Source of the DNA: an uncultured Oxalobacteraceae bacterium
GTDB taxonomy: Bacteria; Pseudomonadota; Gammaproteobacteria; Burkholderiales; Burkholderiaceae
DNA: 35,087 bases
Direction: 5' to 3'
Assembly: GCA_946478765.1 (NCBI GenBank)
Contig: CAMLDH010000003.1
Coordinates: 1-35,087 of the forward strand
This document shows, piece after piece, positions 27,086 to 34,387 of the stretch; position 1 is the stretch's first letter; every line of letters starts with the position of its first letter. A program made the position numbers and the translations under genes. A model generated the notes under the pieces. It was not told the DNA's origin. It saw only the letters and a program-made list of their open reading frames with translations, and ran no database searches.

Positions 27086-28963
27086 ATGAAAATCCTCTCT
27101 CTATTTGTAAAACTCGATAACCATCCGTCCATTATTATGGCGACTGAACGCTACGCATTAAGTTTTGATAATTTCTTTCTGCGGCTTTTTACAGCACTTG
27201 CGTTTTTGTTTGTTATCGCCATTGGACAAACGCAGGCACAAAGCATCCCTCCGGCGCCAACGGGGCTGTCGCCGAATGGTTCGGCGCTACCACAAGGCGC
27301 GACCAGCGTCACCGTGAAGTGGAACGCGGTGGCTGGCGCGCAAACCTATCCGATCAGGGTTCAGGATACGACGCCAGGCGCAGCCCCATTGCTGTATGAA
27401 AATACCTGCGGCAATACTAATCTGGTCTGCAAGGATAATCCGACGGCCTCATACACGTTTCCAGTTCAAGCGGGACACTCCTATAAATGGTGGGTGCACT
27501 CGATCGTGTCTGGGGCATGGAGCGATCCTGCGTACGCTACCTTCACCGTCCCAGCGGCATCCACGCCTCCAGCACCAACCGGCCTTTTGCCGAATGGCAC
27601 AGCACTGGCACAAGGCGCAACCAGCGTCACCTTGAAGTGGAACGCGGTGGCGGGCACGCAAACCTATCCGATCAGGGTGCAGGACACAACGTCAGGCGCA
27701 GCTCCATTGCTGTATGAAAATACCTGTGGCAACACGAATCTCGTTTGCAAAGACAATCTGACGACGACTTCGTATAGCTTTTCTGTGCAGGCAGGACATT
27801 CTTACAAATGGTGGGTGCATTCAATCGTATCTGGAGCATGGAGTGATGCGGCCTACGCCACATTCACGGTGCCGGCGGCGCCAGTCAACGCGCCGACGAT
27901 CAGCCTGACACGTACACCATCGCCGATGGTTGCCGGACAAAGCTACACAACGGCTTGGAGTTCAACCAACGCGACATCGGTATCGTACAACTGCACGGCC
28001 AGCGGCACTGGATTTGCTGGCAGCGCCACCTTGGTTGCTAACGGTTCCTCCATGGGCACTGCGAATGCAGCTTGGGTAGGCTACCCTTCGACTTGCACGT
28101 GGACCGCAACCGGTTCGGGAGGCAGCAAGATCTTCATTGAAACGATGACGACAGTGGCCGCACTCGCTGGTGAAACCATCACATATTTCCACAATGATGT
28201 GTCCGGCACGCCGATGTTGGCAACTGACGCCAATGGCAATGTGCTGTGGAAAGAAAACTATCGGCCCTATGGCGACAAGCTGAACAATCAGGCGGCAGGC
28301 AGCAACAACAAGCTGTGGTTTGCCGGCAAATCCTATGACGGCAACACGGGGCTGTCGTATATGGGGGCGCGTTACTACGACCCGATGCTGGGACGTTTCA
28401 TGGGCATTGATCCCAAAGACTTCGACGAAGGCAATATTCACTCCTTCAATCGCTATGCGTATGGGAACAATAATCCGTATCGGTTTGTTGATCCGGATGG
28501 GCGCGATGCAGTCGAGGTGGTCAAAAATTGGTGGAGCGCTTCGGTCAGCGGCTTCAAATCCGAGGGCCCTCTGGATGCTGCTCACAGGATGCTGTCAGGT
28601 TTGCCAGTTGAAGGCGCTGCGTTGGGTACAATTGGAGCGATCAAAGGGATTGGTACAGAAGCAAAATTGGCAGTAAGCGGAGCAAAGGAGGCAGGTGCGT
28701 TAACGAAAGCCGAATCTGCAATAACACAAGTCAATCCTAAAAACCTGATTTCCCAACAATCGAAAAGCGAGATGACGGGGGCCGTGGTTAAGCGATTAGA
28801 AAAAGATATGAAAGCGAATGGTTTTGACCAAAGCCAGCCAATCAGCGCGGTAGTGCGAGAAGATGGCCGTTTAGTAATTTCAGATGGCCATCATAGAGCG
28901 GCGGCGGCTATACGTGCGGGCATAGATAAAGTTCCGGTTGATGTATTTAACCCGTCCAAATAG
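27086..28963 (+). CDS. Second RHS component: fibronectin-like repeats, RHS core and ParB-like toxin tail
   Basis: The 625-residue product has a long N-region and a hydrophobic signal (FLRLFTALAFLFVIAIGQTQ, about 31-50). Two near-identical 106-residue fibronectin-type modules follow (about 55-266), then an Ig-like segment (LTRTPSPMVAGQSY). From about residue 365 the RHS core resumes: ITYFHNDVSGTPMLATDANG, then GLSYMGARYYDPMLGRFMGI and FVDPDGRDAVE (DPDGRD from 469). The last 150 residues are unique and end in VISDGHHRAAAA (DGHHR 600-604), a ParB/sulfiredoxin-fold signature found in polymorphic toxins. Nuclease activity is inferred. The frame is the same as that of the upstream gene, separated by one TGA and ten codons. 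Confidence 0.88.
   Translation: MKILSLFVKLDNHPSIIMATERYALSFDNFFLRLFTALAFLFVIAIGQTQAQSIPPAPTGLSPNGSALPQGATSVTVKWNAVAGAQTYPIRVQDTTPGAAPLLYENTCGNTNLVCKDNPTASYTFPVQAGHSYKWWVHSIVSGAWSDPAYATFTVPAASTPPAPTGLLPNGTALAQGATSVTLKWNAVAGTQTYPIRVQDTTSGAAPLLYENTCGNTNLVCKDNLTTTSYSFSVQAGHSYKWWVHSIVSGAWSDAAYATFTVPAAPVNAPTISLTRTPSPMVAGQSYTTAWSSTNATSVSYNCTASGTGFAGSATLVANGSSMGTANAAWVGYPSTCTWTATGSGGSKIFIETMTTVAALAGETITYFHNDVSGTPMLATDANGNVLWKENYRPYGDKLNNQAAGSNNKLWFAGKSYDGNTGLSYMGARYYDPMLGRFMGIDPKDFDEGNIHSFNRYAYGNNNPYRFVDPDGRDAVEVVKNWWSASVSGFKSEGPLDAAHRMLSGLPVEGAALGTIGAIKGIGTEAKLAVSGAKEAGALTKAESAITQVNPKNLISQQSKSEMTGAVVKRLEKDMKANGFDQSQPISAVVREDGRLVISDGHHRAAAAIRAGIDKVPVDVFNPSK
27248..27880 (+). repeat. 318-bp tandem duplication of a fibronectin-like module
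   Basis: Copies at about 27248-27565 and 27566-27880 encode 106-residue modules. Shared blocks include TYPIRVQDTT, AAPLLYENTCGNTNLVCKDN, QAGHSYKWWVHSIVSGAWSD and AYATFTVPAA. Differences are mostly silent or conservative, so the duplication is fairly recent or kept alike by conversion. Each copy has a CGNTNLVC cysteine pair that could form a disulfide outside the cytoplasm. Confidence 0.9.
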
Positions 28964-28971
28964 GTGTGGTT

Positions 28972-29295
28972 ATGGCGAATTGTTATAAAGCGGCATTTCT
29001 AATTCCGGCATCTGCAAAGAAAATTTTGGATGATACGGGCTGGGTATTTGAAACTGAAGATCGCCTACGCCCGGAGGTTTTGGATGTTCTTAAGCAAGTA
29101 TTTTTGCTGGAGCAAAAAGAAACGTATCTTGGGATAGGGGTATATGTTGGTAATGGAATAAAGGTGGACGTGATTCATGACGCAGCAGGATTAATTGAGC
29201 AAATTTCTATTCAGCTTTGGACAAGAACAACAGAGGAATTAACTAAGGCTTTCCATGAGGGGGAATTTGATGATATGGAGATCTTCGTGCCTTAA
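28972..29295 (+). CDS. Probable immunity protein for the RHS toxin tail
   Basis: A small acidic cytoplasmic protein of 107 residues (MANCYKAAFLIPASAKKILD ... FDDMEIFVP) without signal or membrane segment. I do not recognise the family. The immunity role is inferred from its place 8 bases after the toxin stop, its size, acidity and lower GC, all usual for immunity genes of polymorphic toxins. ATG 28972 was preferred to GTG 28966. Hairpins at 29320-29351 and 29376-29397 close the unit. Confidence 0.7.
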   Translation: MANCYKAAFLIPASAKKILDDTGWVFETEDRLRPEVLDVLKQVFLLEQKETYLGIGVYVGNGIKVDVIHDAAGLIEQISIQLWTRTTEELTKAFHEGEFDDMEIFVP

Positions 29296-29319
29296 CGGAC
29301 AAGGTAAGTAAAAGCGGTA

Positions 29320-29351
29320 AGTCAGCCTGATCAAATTGATTGAGGCTGACT
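29320..29351 (+). repeat. Hairpin after the immunity gene
   Basis: AGTCAGCCT (29320-29328) pairs perfectly with AGGCTGACT (29343-29351) across 14 bases. There is no T-run, so this may be an RNA-processing or mRNA-end structure, or a recombination site. Confidence 0.55.
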
Positions 29352-29375
29352 CCGAGATGGTTAGCTGTTAAGGAA

Positions 29376-29403
29376 AAGGGCCGCGCTTGCGGCCCTTGGT
29401 TTA
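29376..29403 (+). terminator. Probable terminator of the RHS toxin-immunity unit
   Basis: AAGGGCCGC (29376-29384) and GCGGCCCTT (29389-29397) form a perfect 9-bp stem with a GCTT loop, followed by GGTTTAT. The tail is only moderately T-rich. Confidence 0.6.
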
Positions 29404-29476
29404 TCGGCTGCTGGCGCAGCCGCTCAGTCAAGACTTGGAACGTTTGAGGCTGCATTGAAACGTATTGGAGATTGAA

Positions 29477-29686
29477 ATGAACGAGAACAGCGAGAAGCAA
29501 CCGGAGTGGGTTACTCGTGGGAAAACTATTCGAGAGCTAATTATGGAATTGCAAACGTTCGAAAATCAAGATTTGGAGGTTCGAATTTCATTGGATAGTG
29601 GAGAGACCCATAAGCCAATTAGCTTGGTGATCAAACATGGCGGATATTGTCAATTGGTTAATGGTGAGGGGAGCACAAGGCCCTAA
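29477..29686 (+). CDS. Small orphan protein, possible displaced immunity or cassette gene
   Basis: A 69-residue protein beginning MNENSEKQPEWVTRGKTIRE. The pattern IRELIMELQTFENQDLEVRI followed by PISLVIKHGGYCQLVN is one I associate with small orphan genes of RHS and phage-like regions, but I cannot name the family. ATG 29477 has GGAG 6 bases upstream; the frame opens at TTG 29465. It stands alone behind the toxin-immunity terminator, as relic cassettes in RHS loci often do. Confidence 0.65.
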   Translation: MNENSEKQPEWVTRGKTIRELIMELQTFENQDLEVRISLDSGETHKPISLVIKHGGYCQLVNGEGSTRP

Positions 29687-29913
29687 CGGGCATGGCGACT
29701 AGCGCCACCCCTCATAAAGCTTCCAGCGCATGTTCTGCGTATCGCTCTGTTCTTCAAGAAAAAAACGCCTCTCCCCACCGGGTACGCCCGAATGAGGATA
29801 TAGAAGAGGCAACCGACAGCCAGGACGCACCTACGAGTTCGATTGCCAGCACTTGGTGGGGGAGTGGGGGATCACGTACGGTCGGAATTCGAGACGATGC
29901 TGGCGGCCACAAT

Positions 29914-29959
29914 TTTGGTGAAGGTAACGCCCAGAATTTGGTGAAGGTAACGCCCAGAA
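29914..29959 (+). repeat. 23-bp tandem direct repeat
   Basis: Two exact adjacent copies (29914-29936, 29937-29959) of a unit containing GGTGAAGGTAACGCCCAGAA. The pair is itself flanked by GGCCACA (29905-29911 and 29965-29971). The unit is not a multiple of three, so it is unlikely to be coding. The surrounding 29687-29997 has no convincing gene and may be debris from an earlier cassette or mobile element. Confidence 0.8.
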
Positions 29960-29997
29960 TAGAGGGCCACATTTCAACGACGCAGCCGGTAACCACT

Positions 29998-30648
29998 ATG
30001 ACTATTAAGCGCGAAATCAGAACCGCCTCTGACTTAAGTAAGGACAATGACATCCTCGTGCTGCGAAACGAATCATTAAGCTGTGCACTCTCGGCTGTCG
30101 CTATGATTTCTAGTTTTGAGCCAATTCCAAGCTCTCAAGCGGCGGCCCTTAATTTCATTGATGCTACAGTTAAGGAAAAATTACCCGACTTTGAAGCATG
30201 GCTGCTAGTCGGGCATGCGACTTGGCAGCCGGATACAAAAATTGCTCGGTATAAAAAATTGTCGTCGTATTTGGACTATGGGAGATTGTGTGCCGCCGAG
30301 GCGAAGCAAATAGGAGAGTGCATAGTTGAATCGGATCGAGGCATTAAATTCTTTGACGCCTTACAATGCAGCCGGTTTAATATTGATGAGATAGTTGCAT
30401 TACAACGCGATGCGCGCGCATGTGTGTTGATCTATACAAAGAATAACGAAGCTTTGAATCTAGTTGAAAGATTTTTAAAGACTGGTTGGGATAGAGATAA
30501 TCATTTCATCCCATCGATATTACTTAATGCTGTTTGTTCTTCGAATCTATTGATTTGTTGTCCGCTAGGCGAATTCGACGATTCTGAATCGGGTTATGCG
30601 ATAGTTGGCCGCCCCGAAATTATTGCTAATCTTTGCATAAAAAATTAA
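29998..30648 (+). CDS. Unrecognised AT-rich cassette gene, possible orphan immunity protein
   Basis: From ATG 29998 the product is 216 residues (MTIKREIRTASDLSKDNDIL ... RPEIIANLCIKN). It is cytoplasmic in character, cysteine-containing, with no domain I recognise. The frame is open back to 29692, but that part includes the 23-bp repeat and has low-complexity translation, so the internal start is preferred although its ribosome site is weak. Base composition is clearly poorer in GC than the core genes, which suggests transfer. Its place behind a toxin-immunity pair makes an orphan immunity or displaced cassette role possible, but unproven. A bidirectional terminator follows. Confidence 0.6.
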   Translation: MTIKREIRTASDLSKDNDILVLRNESLSCALSAVAMISSFEPIPSSQAAALNFIDATVKEKLPDFEAWLLVGHATWQPDTKIARYKKLSSYLDYGRLCAAEAKQIGECIVESDRGIKFFDALQCSRFNIDEIVALQRDARACVLIYTKNNEALNLVERFLKTGWDRDNHFIPSILLNAVCSSNLLICCPLGEFDDSESGYAIVGRPEIIANLCIKN

Positions 30649-30650
30649 AA

Positions 30651-30692
30651 AAACCTCCTCTCTCCGGCGTTCACCGGATGCAGAGGAGGTTT
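30651..30692. terminator. Bidirectional terminator at the right side of the island
   Basis: An 11-bp outer stem (30651-30661 with 30682-30692) contains an inner stem TCCGG/CCGGA. T-runs are present on both strands: after 30692 on plus, and below 30651 on minus. It serves the plus-strand orphan gene and whatever ends at 30698 on the minus strand. Confidence 0.85.
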
Positions 30693-30697
30693 CTTTT

Positions 30698-30778
30698 TTA
30701 GCCGCCAGATCGCCGGCAAAGATCGAGGTAGTGTGCTTGCTCCATCGTAATAGCTTGGCCTCCACGCATGACGCGCAT
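30698..30778 (-). pseudogene. C-terminal remnant or tiny gene before the terminator
   Basis: On the minus strand an open frame ends with TAA at 30698-30700, immediately before the terminator. Its last 26 codons from ATG 30778 read MRVMRGGQAITMEQAHYLDL then CRRSGG. The frame stays open upstream (DPDKQAGFAPQSL) to a TAG inside the direct repeat near 30870, with no start codon. It looks like the tail of a gene whose front was lost. I do not recognise it. Confidence 0.4.
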
Positions 30779-30846
30779 GAGGGATTGCGGCGCGAATCCA
30801 GCCTGTTTGTCGGGGTCTGGATATGTTCGATCATGGCCGCAAAGCG

Positions 30847-30881
30847 GGAAAGAGAAAGGCTCCCATTTTATCGGCTAACGG
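30847..30881. repeat. Direct repeat, right copy
   Basis: Matches 23097-23131 with one mismatch and lies in the same orientation, 7750 bases away. Immediately left of it is a minus-strand ATG context (ATGATCGAACATATCCAG) resembling the hydrolase start, but the downstream coding sequence is not conserved. Confidence 0.85.
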
Positions 30882-30939
30882 TGCCCGAGGTGAATCCGCG
30901 CTGCGTTGGCGGGCGCGGCAAGCGTGAGAAAATGGAATG

Positions 30940-30965
30940 AAAAAGGGCGCATTGAATGCGCCCTT
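30940..30965 (-). terminator. Terminator of the lpt-rpoN-hpf operon
   Basis: GGGCGCAT (30945-30952) pairs with ATGCGCCC (30956-30963), extendable by two A-T pairs. On the minus strand it is followed by TTTTT. It lies about 40 bases after the hpf stop. Confidence 0.85.
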
Positions 30966-31002
30966 GATTGCTGTTGCCGAGTTGCTCGGCACACGTACCG
31001 AA

Positions 31003-31356
31003 CTATGGGGCAGCGGAGGCCGCAGGTTCAGGCAGGTGTTTTATTGCTTCGTGCTGGTGGTCTTGCATCTTCGTTTTGTATTTGATGACCTGCCGGTCCA
31101 GCTTGTCGATCAATGTATCGATGGCTGCATACAGGTCATGCGCGATGCTTTCCACATGAATATCCTTGCCTCGTAATCGCAAGTTGATTTCGGCTTTTTG
31201 CCTTTTTTCTTTTTCCGGGAGCTTATCGACGGTCAGAATAACCGTGACATCAATGACATGATCGAAATGGCGCTTGATGCGCTCCAGCTTGTTCTGTACG
31301 TGTTCACGAATGGCCGGCGTCAATTCGAGGTGATGTCCACTGATTGTGAGATTCAT
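31003..31356 (-). CDS. hpf: Ribosome hibernation promoting factor, short form (HPF/RaiA family)
   Basis: HPF binds the 30S decoding region in stationary phase and inactivates ribosomes. The 117-residue product starts [20 protein letters not shown], the conserved family opening. The basic patches [12 protein letters not shown] and [20 protein letters not shown] and the helix [17 protein letters not shown] complete the beta-alpha-beta fold. It lacks the extra dimerisation domain of the long form. GGAG precedes the start. It follows rpoN by 93 bases. In many betaproteobacteria ptsN and hprK come next, but here a terminator and the accessory island follow. Confidence 0.96.
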   Translation of the reverse strand: MNLTISGHHLELTPAIREHVQNKLERIKRHFDHVIDVTVILTVDKLPEKEKRQKAEINLRLRGKDIHVESIAHDLYAAIDTLIDKLDRQVIKYKTKMQDHQHEAIKHLPEPAASAAP

Positions 31357-31449
31357 ACAGCGCTCCTATAGATGATGTTACTGGCGGCTCGCAACGTGTT
31401 TGCATCGATGCGCTACGTGCGGGTACAGCAACAAATAACACTACAAAAA

Positions 31450-32931
31450 CTACAAGGACTTGCGCAGATTCACAGGAGGAATTTTGAGGGCTTCGCGGTA
31501 CTTCGCAACTGTGCGCCGTGCCACCACCATACCTTGTTCCCCCAGCATGTCTGCTATCTTGCTGTCAGAGAATGGATTCTTGGGGTTTTCAGCTCCTATC
31601 AATTGTTTGATCAGTGCCCGTATCGCCGTCGATGAAGCTTCACCCCCTGCTTCTGTTGCGACATGGCTGCCAAAAAAGTACTTTAGTTCAAACATCCCAT
31701 GCGGGGTCAGCATGTATTTCTGGGTTGTGACACGAGAAATAGTACTCTCGTGTAAACCAAGTGTATCAGCAATCTCACGCAAGACAAGAGGGCGCATCGC
31801 GACAGCGCCATGCGAAAAAAAATTACGTTGCCGGTCGACAATCGCCTGTGCGACACGCAAGATCGTATCGAAGCGTTGCCGCATGTTTTTGATCAGCCAT
31901 TTCGCCTCCTGCAGCTGGGAAGTGAGTGAACCCTCACCTTTGCTTTGCTTGAGAATGTTGGCGTACAAGGCATTGACGCGCAGGCGCGGCATTACGTCAT
32001 GATTGAGCATGACTTGCCAGCCCGACTTTGTTTTTTTGACAATAACATCGGGCACAACGTAATCGGATGCGTCTGCGGCGAATGCAGCGCCGGGGTGCGG
32101 ATTGCATTGCTTGATAACGGCCTGTGCCTCGCGCAAATCCTCATCGTCGCAATCCAGCGCCTTTTTCAACTTGTTGAAGTCGCGCTGTGCGAACAGAGCA
32201 AGATGATGTTCGACGATCGCCAGCGCCCGCCGGCGCGTGACCATCGGTACGCAGGGGAAGCGTTTAATTTGCAGTGCCAGGCATTCCGATGCGTTGCGCG
32301 CACCGACACCGGCCGGATCAAAGCTTTGCAGCATCTTGAGTGCAATCGATAACTCGTCCAGTTCGATTTCGAGCTCCGGCGGCATCCGCTCATGAATTTC
32401 TTCCAGCGCCTCTTCCAGATAGCCGTTGTCGTTCAGCGCATCAATGATCAGTTCCATCAGCGCGCGGTCGCGATGTTCCTGCACGGTCACGCGCATTTGC
32501 TCCAACAAATGTTCGCGCAAGGTCGTTTCGTGCGCTTCGAGCTGCGGTCGCGCATCGTCGTCTTCCGGGGCTTTCGACGTGCGCGCGACATCATCGAAGC
32601 TCCAGTCGGATTCGCCGTTGGCGGAGGAGTCCGCCCCTTCAGCGCCATCGAAGGAAGTCTCGGCGCCGGCCGGTGCGGATTCGCTCTCGGCACTCGAATT
32701 ATTGTCCGTCGCCGATGCCGTCGTGCCGCTGCTCATGGCGCCATCGGCCAAGAGGCGCACCGAATGATCGAGTGGATCGTCAGTGCGCTCCAATAGCGGG
32801 TTGTCGGCGAGAATCTGCTCCAGCTCCTGATGCAGTTCGAGCGTTGACAATTGCAGCAATCGGATCGATTGCTGCAATTGCGGCGTCAGCGCAAGATGCT
32901 GTGAAACTCTGAGTTGGAGAGATTGCTTCAT
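31450..32931 (-). CDS. rpoN: RNA polymerase sigma-54 factor
   Basis: RpoN directs transcription from -24/-12 promoters together with AAA+ activators, often nitrogen, motility and pilin genes. The 493-residue product has the glutamine- and leucine-rich activator region ([20 protein letters not shown], about 19-38) and an acidic variable linker (about 50-130). The core-binding domain and the helix-turn-helix [16 protein letters not shown] follow. The RpoN box [12 protein letters not shown] lies near the C-terminus. It starts 20 bases after lptB and shares that operon. The pil genes in this window may be partly under its control, but I see no clear -24/-12 site before pilM. Confidence 0.97.
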   Translation of the reverse strand: MKQSLQLRVSQHLALTPQLQQSIRLLQLSTLELHQELEQILADNPLLERTDDPLDHSVRLLADGAMSSGTTASATDNNSSAESESAPAGAETSFDGAEGADSSANGESDWSFDDVARTSKAPEDDDARPQLEAHETTLREHLLEQMRVTVQEHRDRALMELIIDALNDNGYLEEALEEIHERMPPELEIELDELSIALKMLQSFDPAGVGARNASECLALQIKRFPCVPMVTRRRALAIVEHHLALFAQRDFNKLKKALDCDDEDLREAQAVIKQCNPHPGAAFAADASDYVVPDVIVKKTKSGWQVMLNHDVMPRLRVNALYANILKQSKGEGSLTSQLQEAKWLIKNMRQRFDTILRVAQAIVDRQRNFFSHGAVAMRPLVLREIADTLGLHESTISRVTTQKYMLTPHGMFELKYFFGSHVATEAGGEASSTAIRALIKQLIGAENPKNPFSDSKIADMLGEQGMVVARRTVAKYREALKIPPVNLRKSL

Positions 32932-32951
32932 ATCGTCTTGGTTTACGTCCG

Positions 32952-33692
32952 CTACATGCGGAAGTGTTCACCCAAATATACGCGACGCACGGATTCGTTG
33001 GCGATAATATCGTCCGGCCGACCGCTGGCCAGTACCGCACCCTGGTTGATGATGTAGGCGCGGTCGCAAATGCCTAGCGTTTCGCGCACATTGTGGTCCG
33101 TGATCAGCACACCGATGCCGCGCTCTTTCAGGAAGCGCACGATGCGCTGGATTTCGATCACGGCAATCGGATCGACACCTGCGAATGGTTCATCCAGTAA
33201 CACGAAGCGTGGATTCGTCGCCAATGCCCGGGCGATTTCAACGCGTCGCCGTTCGCCGCCCGACAGCGATAGCGCCTGGCTTTCGCGCAATTTTTCAATC
33301 TGTAATTCGGATAGCAAGGTATTGAGCCGCTTATCGATCTGGGCACGCGATAAGGGCTTGTCATTTTCTTTTTGCAATTCCAGCACTGCGCGAATATTGT
33401 CTTCGACCGTGAGCTTGCGAAACACCGACGCTTCCTGCGGCAGGTACGACAATCCCAGCACCGCACGGCGGTGGATCGGCAAGCGCGAAATATCGGTACC
33501 TTCGAGATTGATCTCGCCGGCGTCGGACGGCACCAAGCCGACAATCATGTAAAACGAGGTAGTCTTGCCCGCACCGTTCGGACCCAGCAATCCGACCACT
33601 TCACCGCTTTCGACTTGCAACGAGACATCGCGCACTACTTGGCGCGCGCCGTAGCTCTTTTGCAGGCCTTGCACAATCAGCGTACTGGCCAT
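32952..33692 (-). CDS. lptB: LPS export ABC transporter ATP-binding protein LptB
   Basis: LptB is the cytoplasmic ATPase powering lipopolysaccharide extraction by LptFG. The 246-residue product has Walker [12 protein letters not shown] (about 36-46), the Q-loop region [10 protein letters not shown], signature [15 protein letters not shown], Walker [14 protein letters not shown] and the switch histidine in ITDHNVRE. All catalytic motifs are intact. The start codon overlaps the lptA stop by one base (TAATG), so translation is coupled. Confidence 0.97.
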   Translation of the reverse strand: MASTLIVQGLQKSYGARQVVRDVSLQVESGEVVGLLGPNGAGKTTSFYMIVGLVPSDAGEINLEGTDISRLPIHRRAVLGLSYLPQEASVFRKLTVEDNIRAVLELQKENDKPLSRAQIDKRLNTLLSELQIEKLRESQALSLSGGERRRVEIARALATNPRFVLLDEPFAGVDPIAVIEIQRIVRFLKERGIGVLITDHNVRETLGICDRAYIINQGAVLASGRPDDIIANESVRRVYLGEHFRM

Positions 33693-34231
33693 TACTTGCC
33701 TTTCTGGTCAGTATGCGGCTGAATTACCGCCTTGATGCGTCCGGTGCCGGGTTTGCCTGCCCCATTTACCGAAATAAATTCGGCCCGGCTATCGTAAGAA
33801 ATAAATTCTCCTTCGACTTCGTCAGTCGGCTTTGCACCATCCAGTCGCCGTATTTTTGCTTTCGAAAAAAGTTTCACCAGCTCTGCCTTGCCATCGTACT
33901 CAATGCGTTCCGCTTGTCCTTCGAACCATAAATCGGCGCCGCCATCGCGCTTCTGGCGAAACGTCGCGACCCCACCGGGTGCGGCATACAAGGTGGCGAA
34001 TTGAAAGCCCGCCGGGTCCTGGGTCACGACAACCTTGTTTGCTTTCATGATCAGGGAACCGCGGGTCAGGATCACGTTGCCGCTGAAGGTATTGACTTGT
34101 TTGACATCGTCGTAAGCCATCTGATCCGCTTCGACGTTGGTTGGCTTCTCGGTGTCCGCTTTCTCAGCATGCACGATGCCCATGGCCGCTATATTGAGCG
34201 CAAGCAGAAGTAATAAAAAAATTCGTTTCAT
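33692..34231 (-). CDS. lptA: Periplasmic LPS transport protein LptA
   Basis: LptA forms the beta-jellyroll bridge carrying lipopolysaccharide through the periplasm. From ATG 34231 the product is 179 residues, with a signal peptide ([20 protein letters not shown], cleavage near VHA/EK). The OstA-like domain follows ([38 protein letters not shown]). The frame extends 48 codons upstream to 34375 with no family sequence and no signal, so the internal start was used. The 156-base gap to lptC is long for this otherwise tight operon. Confidence 0.94.
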   Translation of the reverse strand: MKRIFLLLLLALNIAAMGIVHAEKADTEKPTNVEADQMAYDDVKQVNTFSGNVILTRGSLIMKANKVVVTQDPAGFQFATLYAAPGGVATFRQKRDGGADLWFEGQAERIEYDGKAELVKLFSKAKIRRLDGAKPTDEVEGEFISYDSRAEFISVNGAGKPGTGRIKAVIQPHTDQKGK

Positions 34232-34387
34232 TGCAATTTTCTGACTAATTGGGGGCAGAGGAGTGAAGTGTTGAGGGCAGAGTAACTTGGCTAGTCTCGC
34301 AAAGCCTTGGCGGCCCCTCTGTCCTGCAATTAAACATTCCATAATCTTTAAAAAAATAAAGCATGCGGTTCGCACCCATGGCCGAAA

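Noticed and set aside
27053..27086. Sequencing error or point mutation breaking a single RHS gene
   Set aside because: The second part has a strong Shine-Dalgarno, a new signal sequence and 300 residues of extra modules before the RHS core. A single wrong base cannot explain these.
29692..29997. N-terminal extension of the 29998 gene
   Set aside because: Translation is low-complexity and crosses a 23-bp tandem repeat; better read as a non-coding spacer, although a start somewhat upstream of 29998 cannot be excluded.
30565..30834. 89-codon minus-strand frame starting with MIEHIQ
   Set aside because: It runs through the bidirectional terminator and into the antisense of the orphan gene. Only its start context is interesting, as part of the direct repeat.
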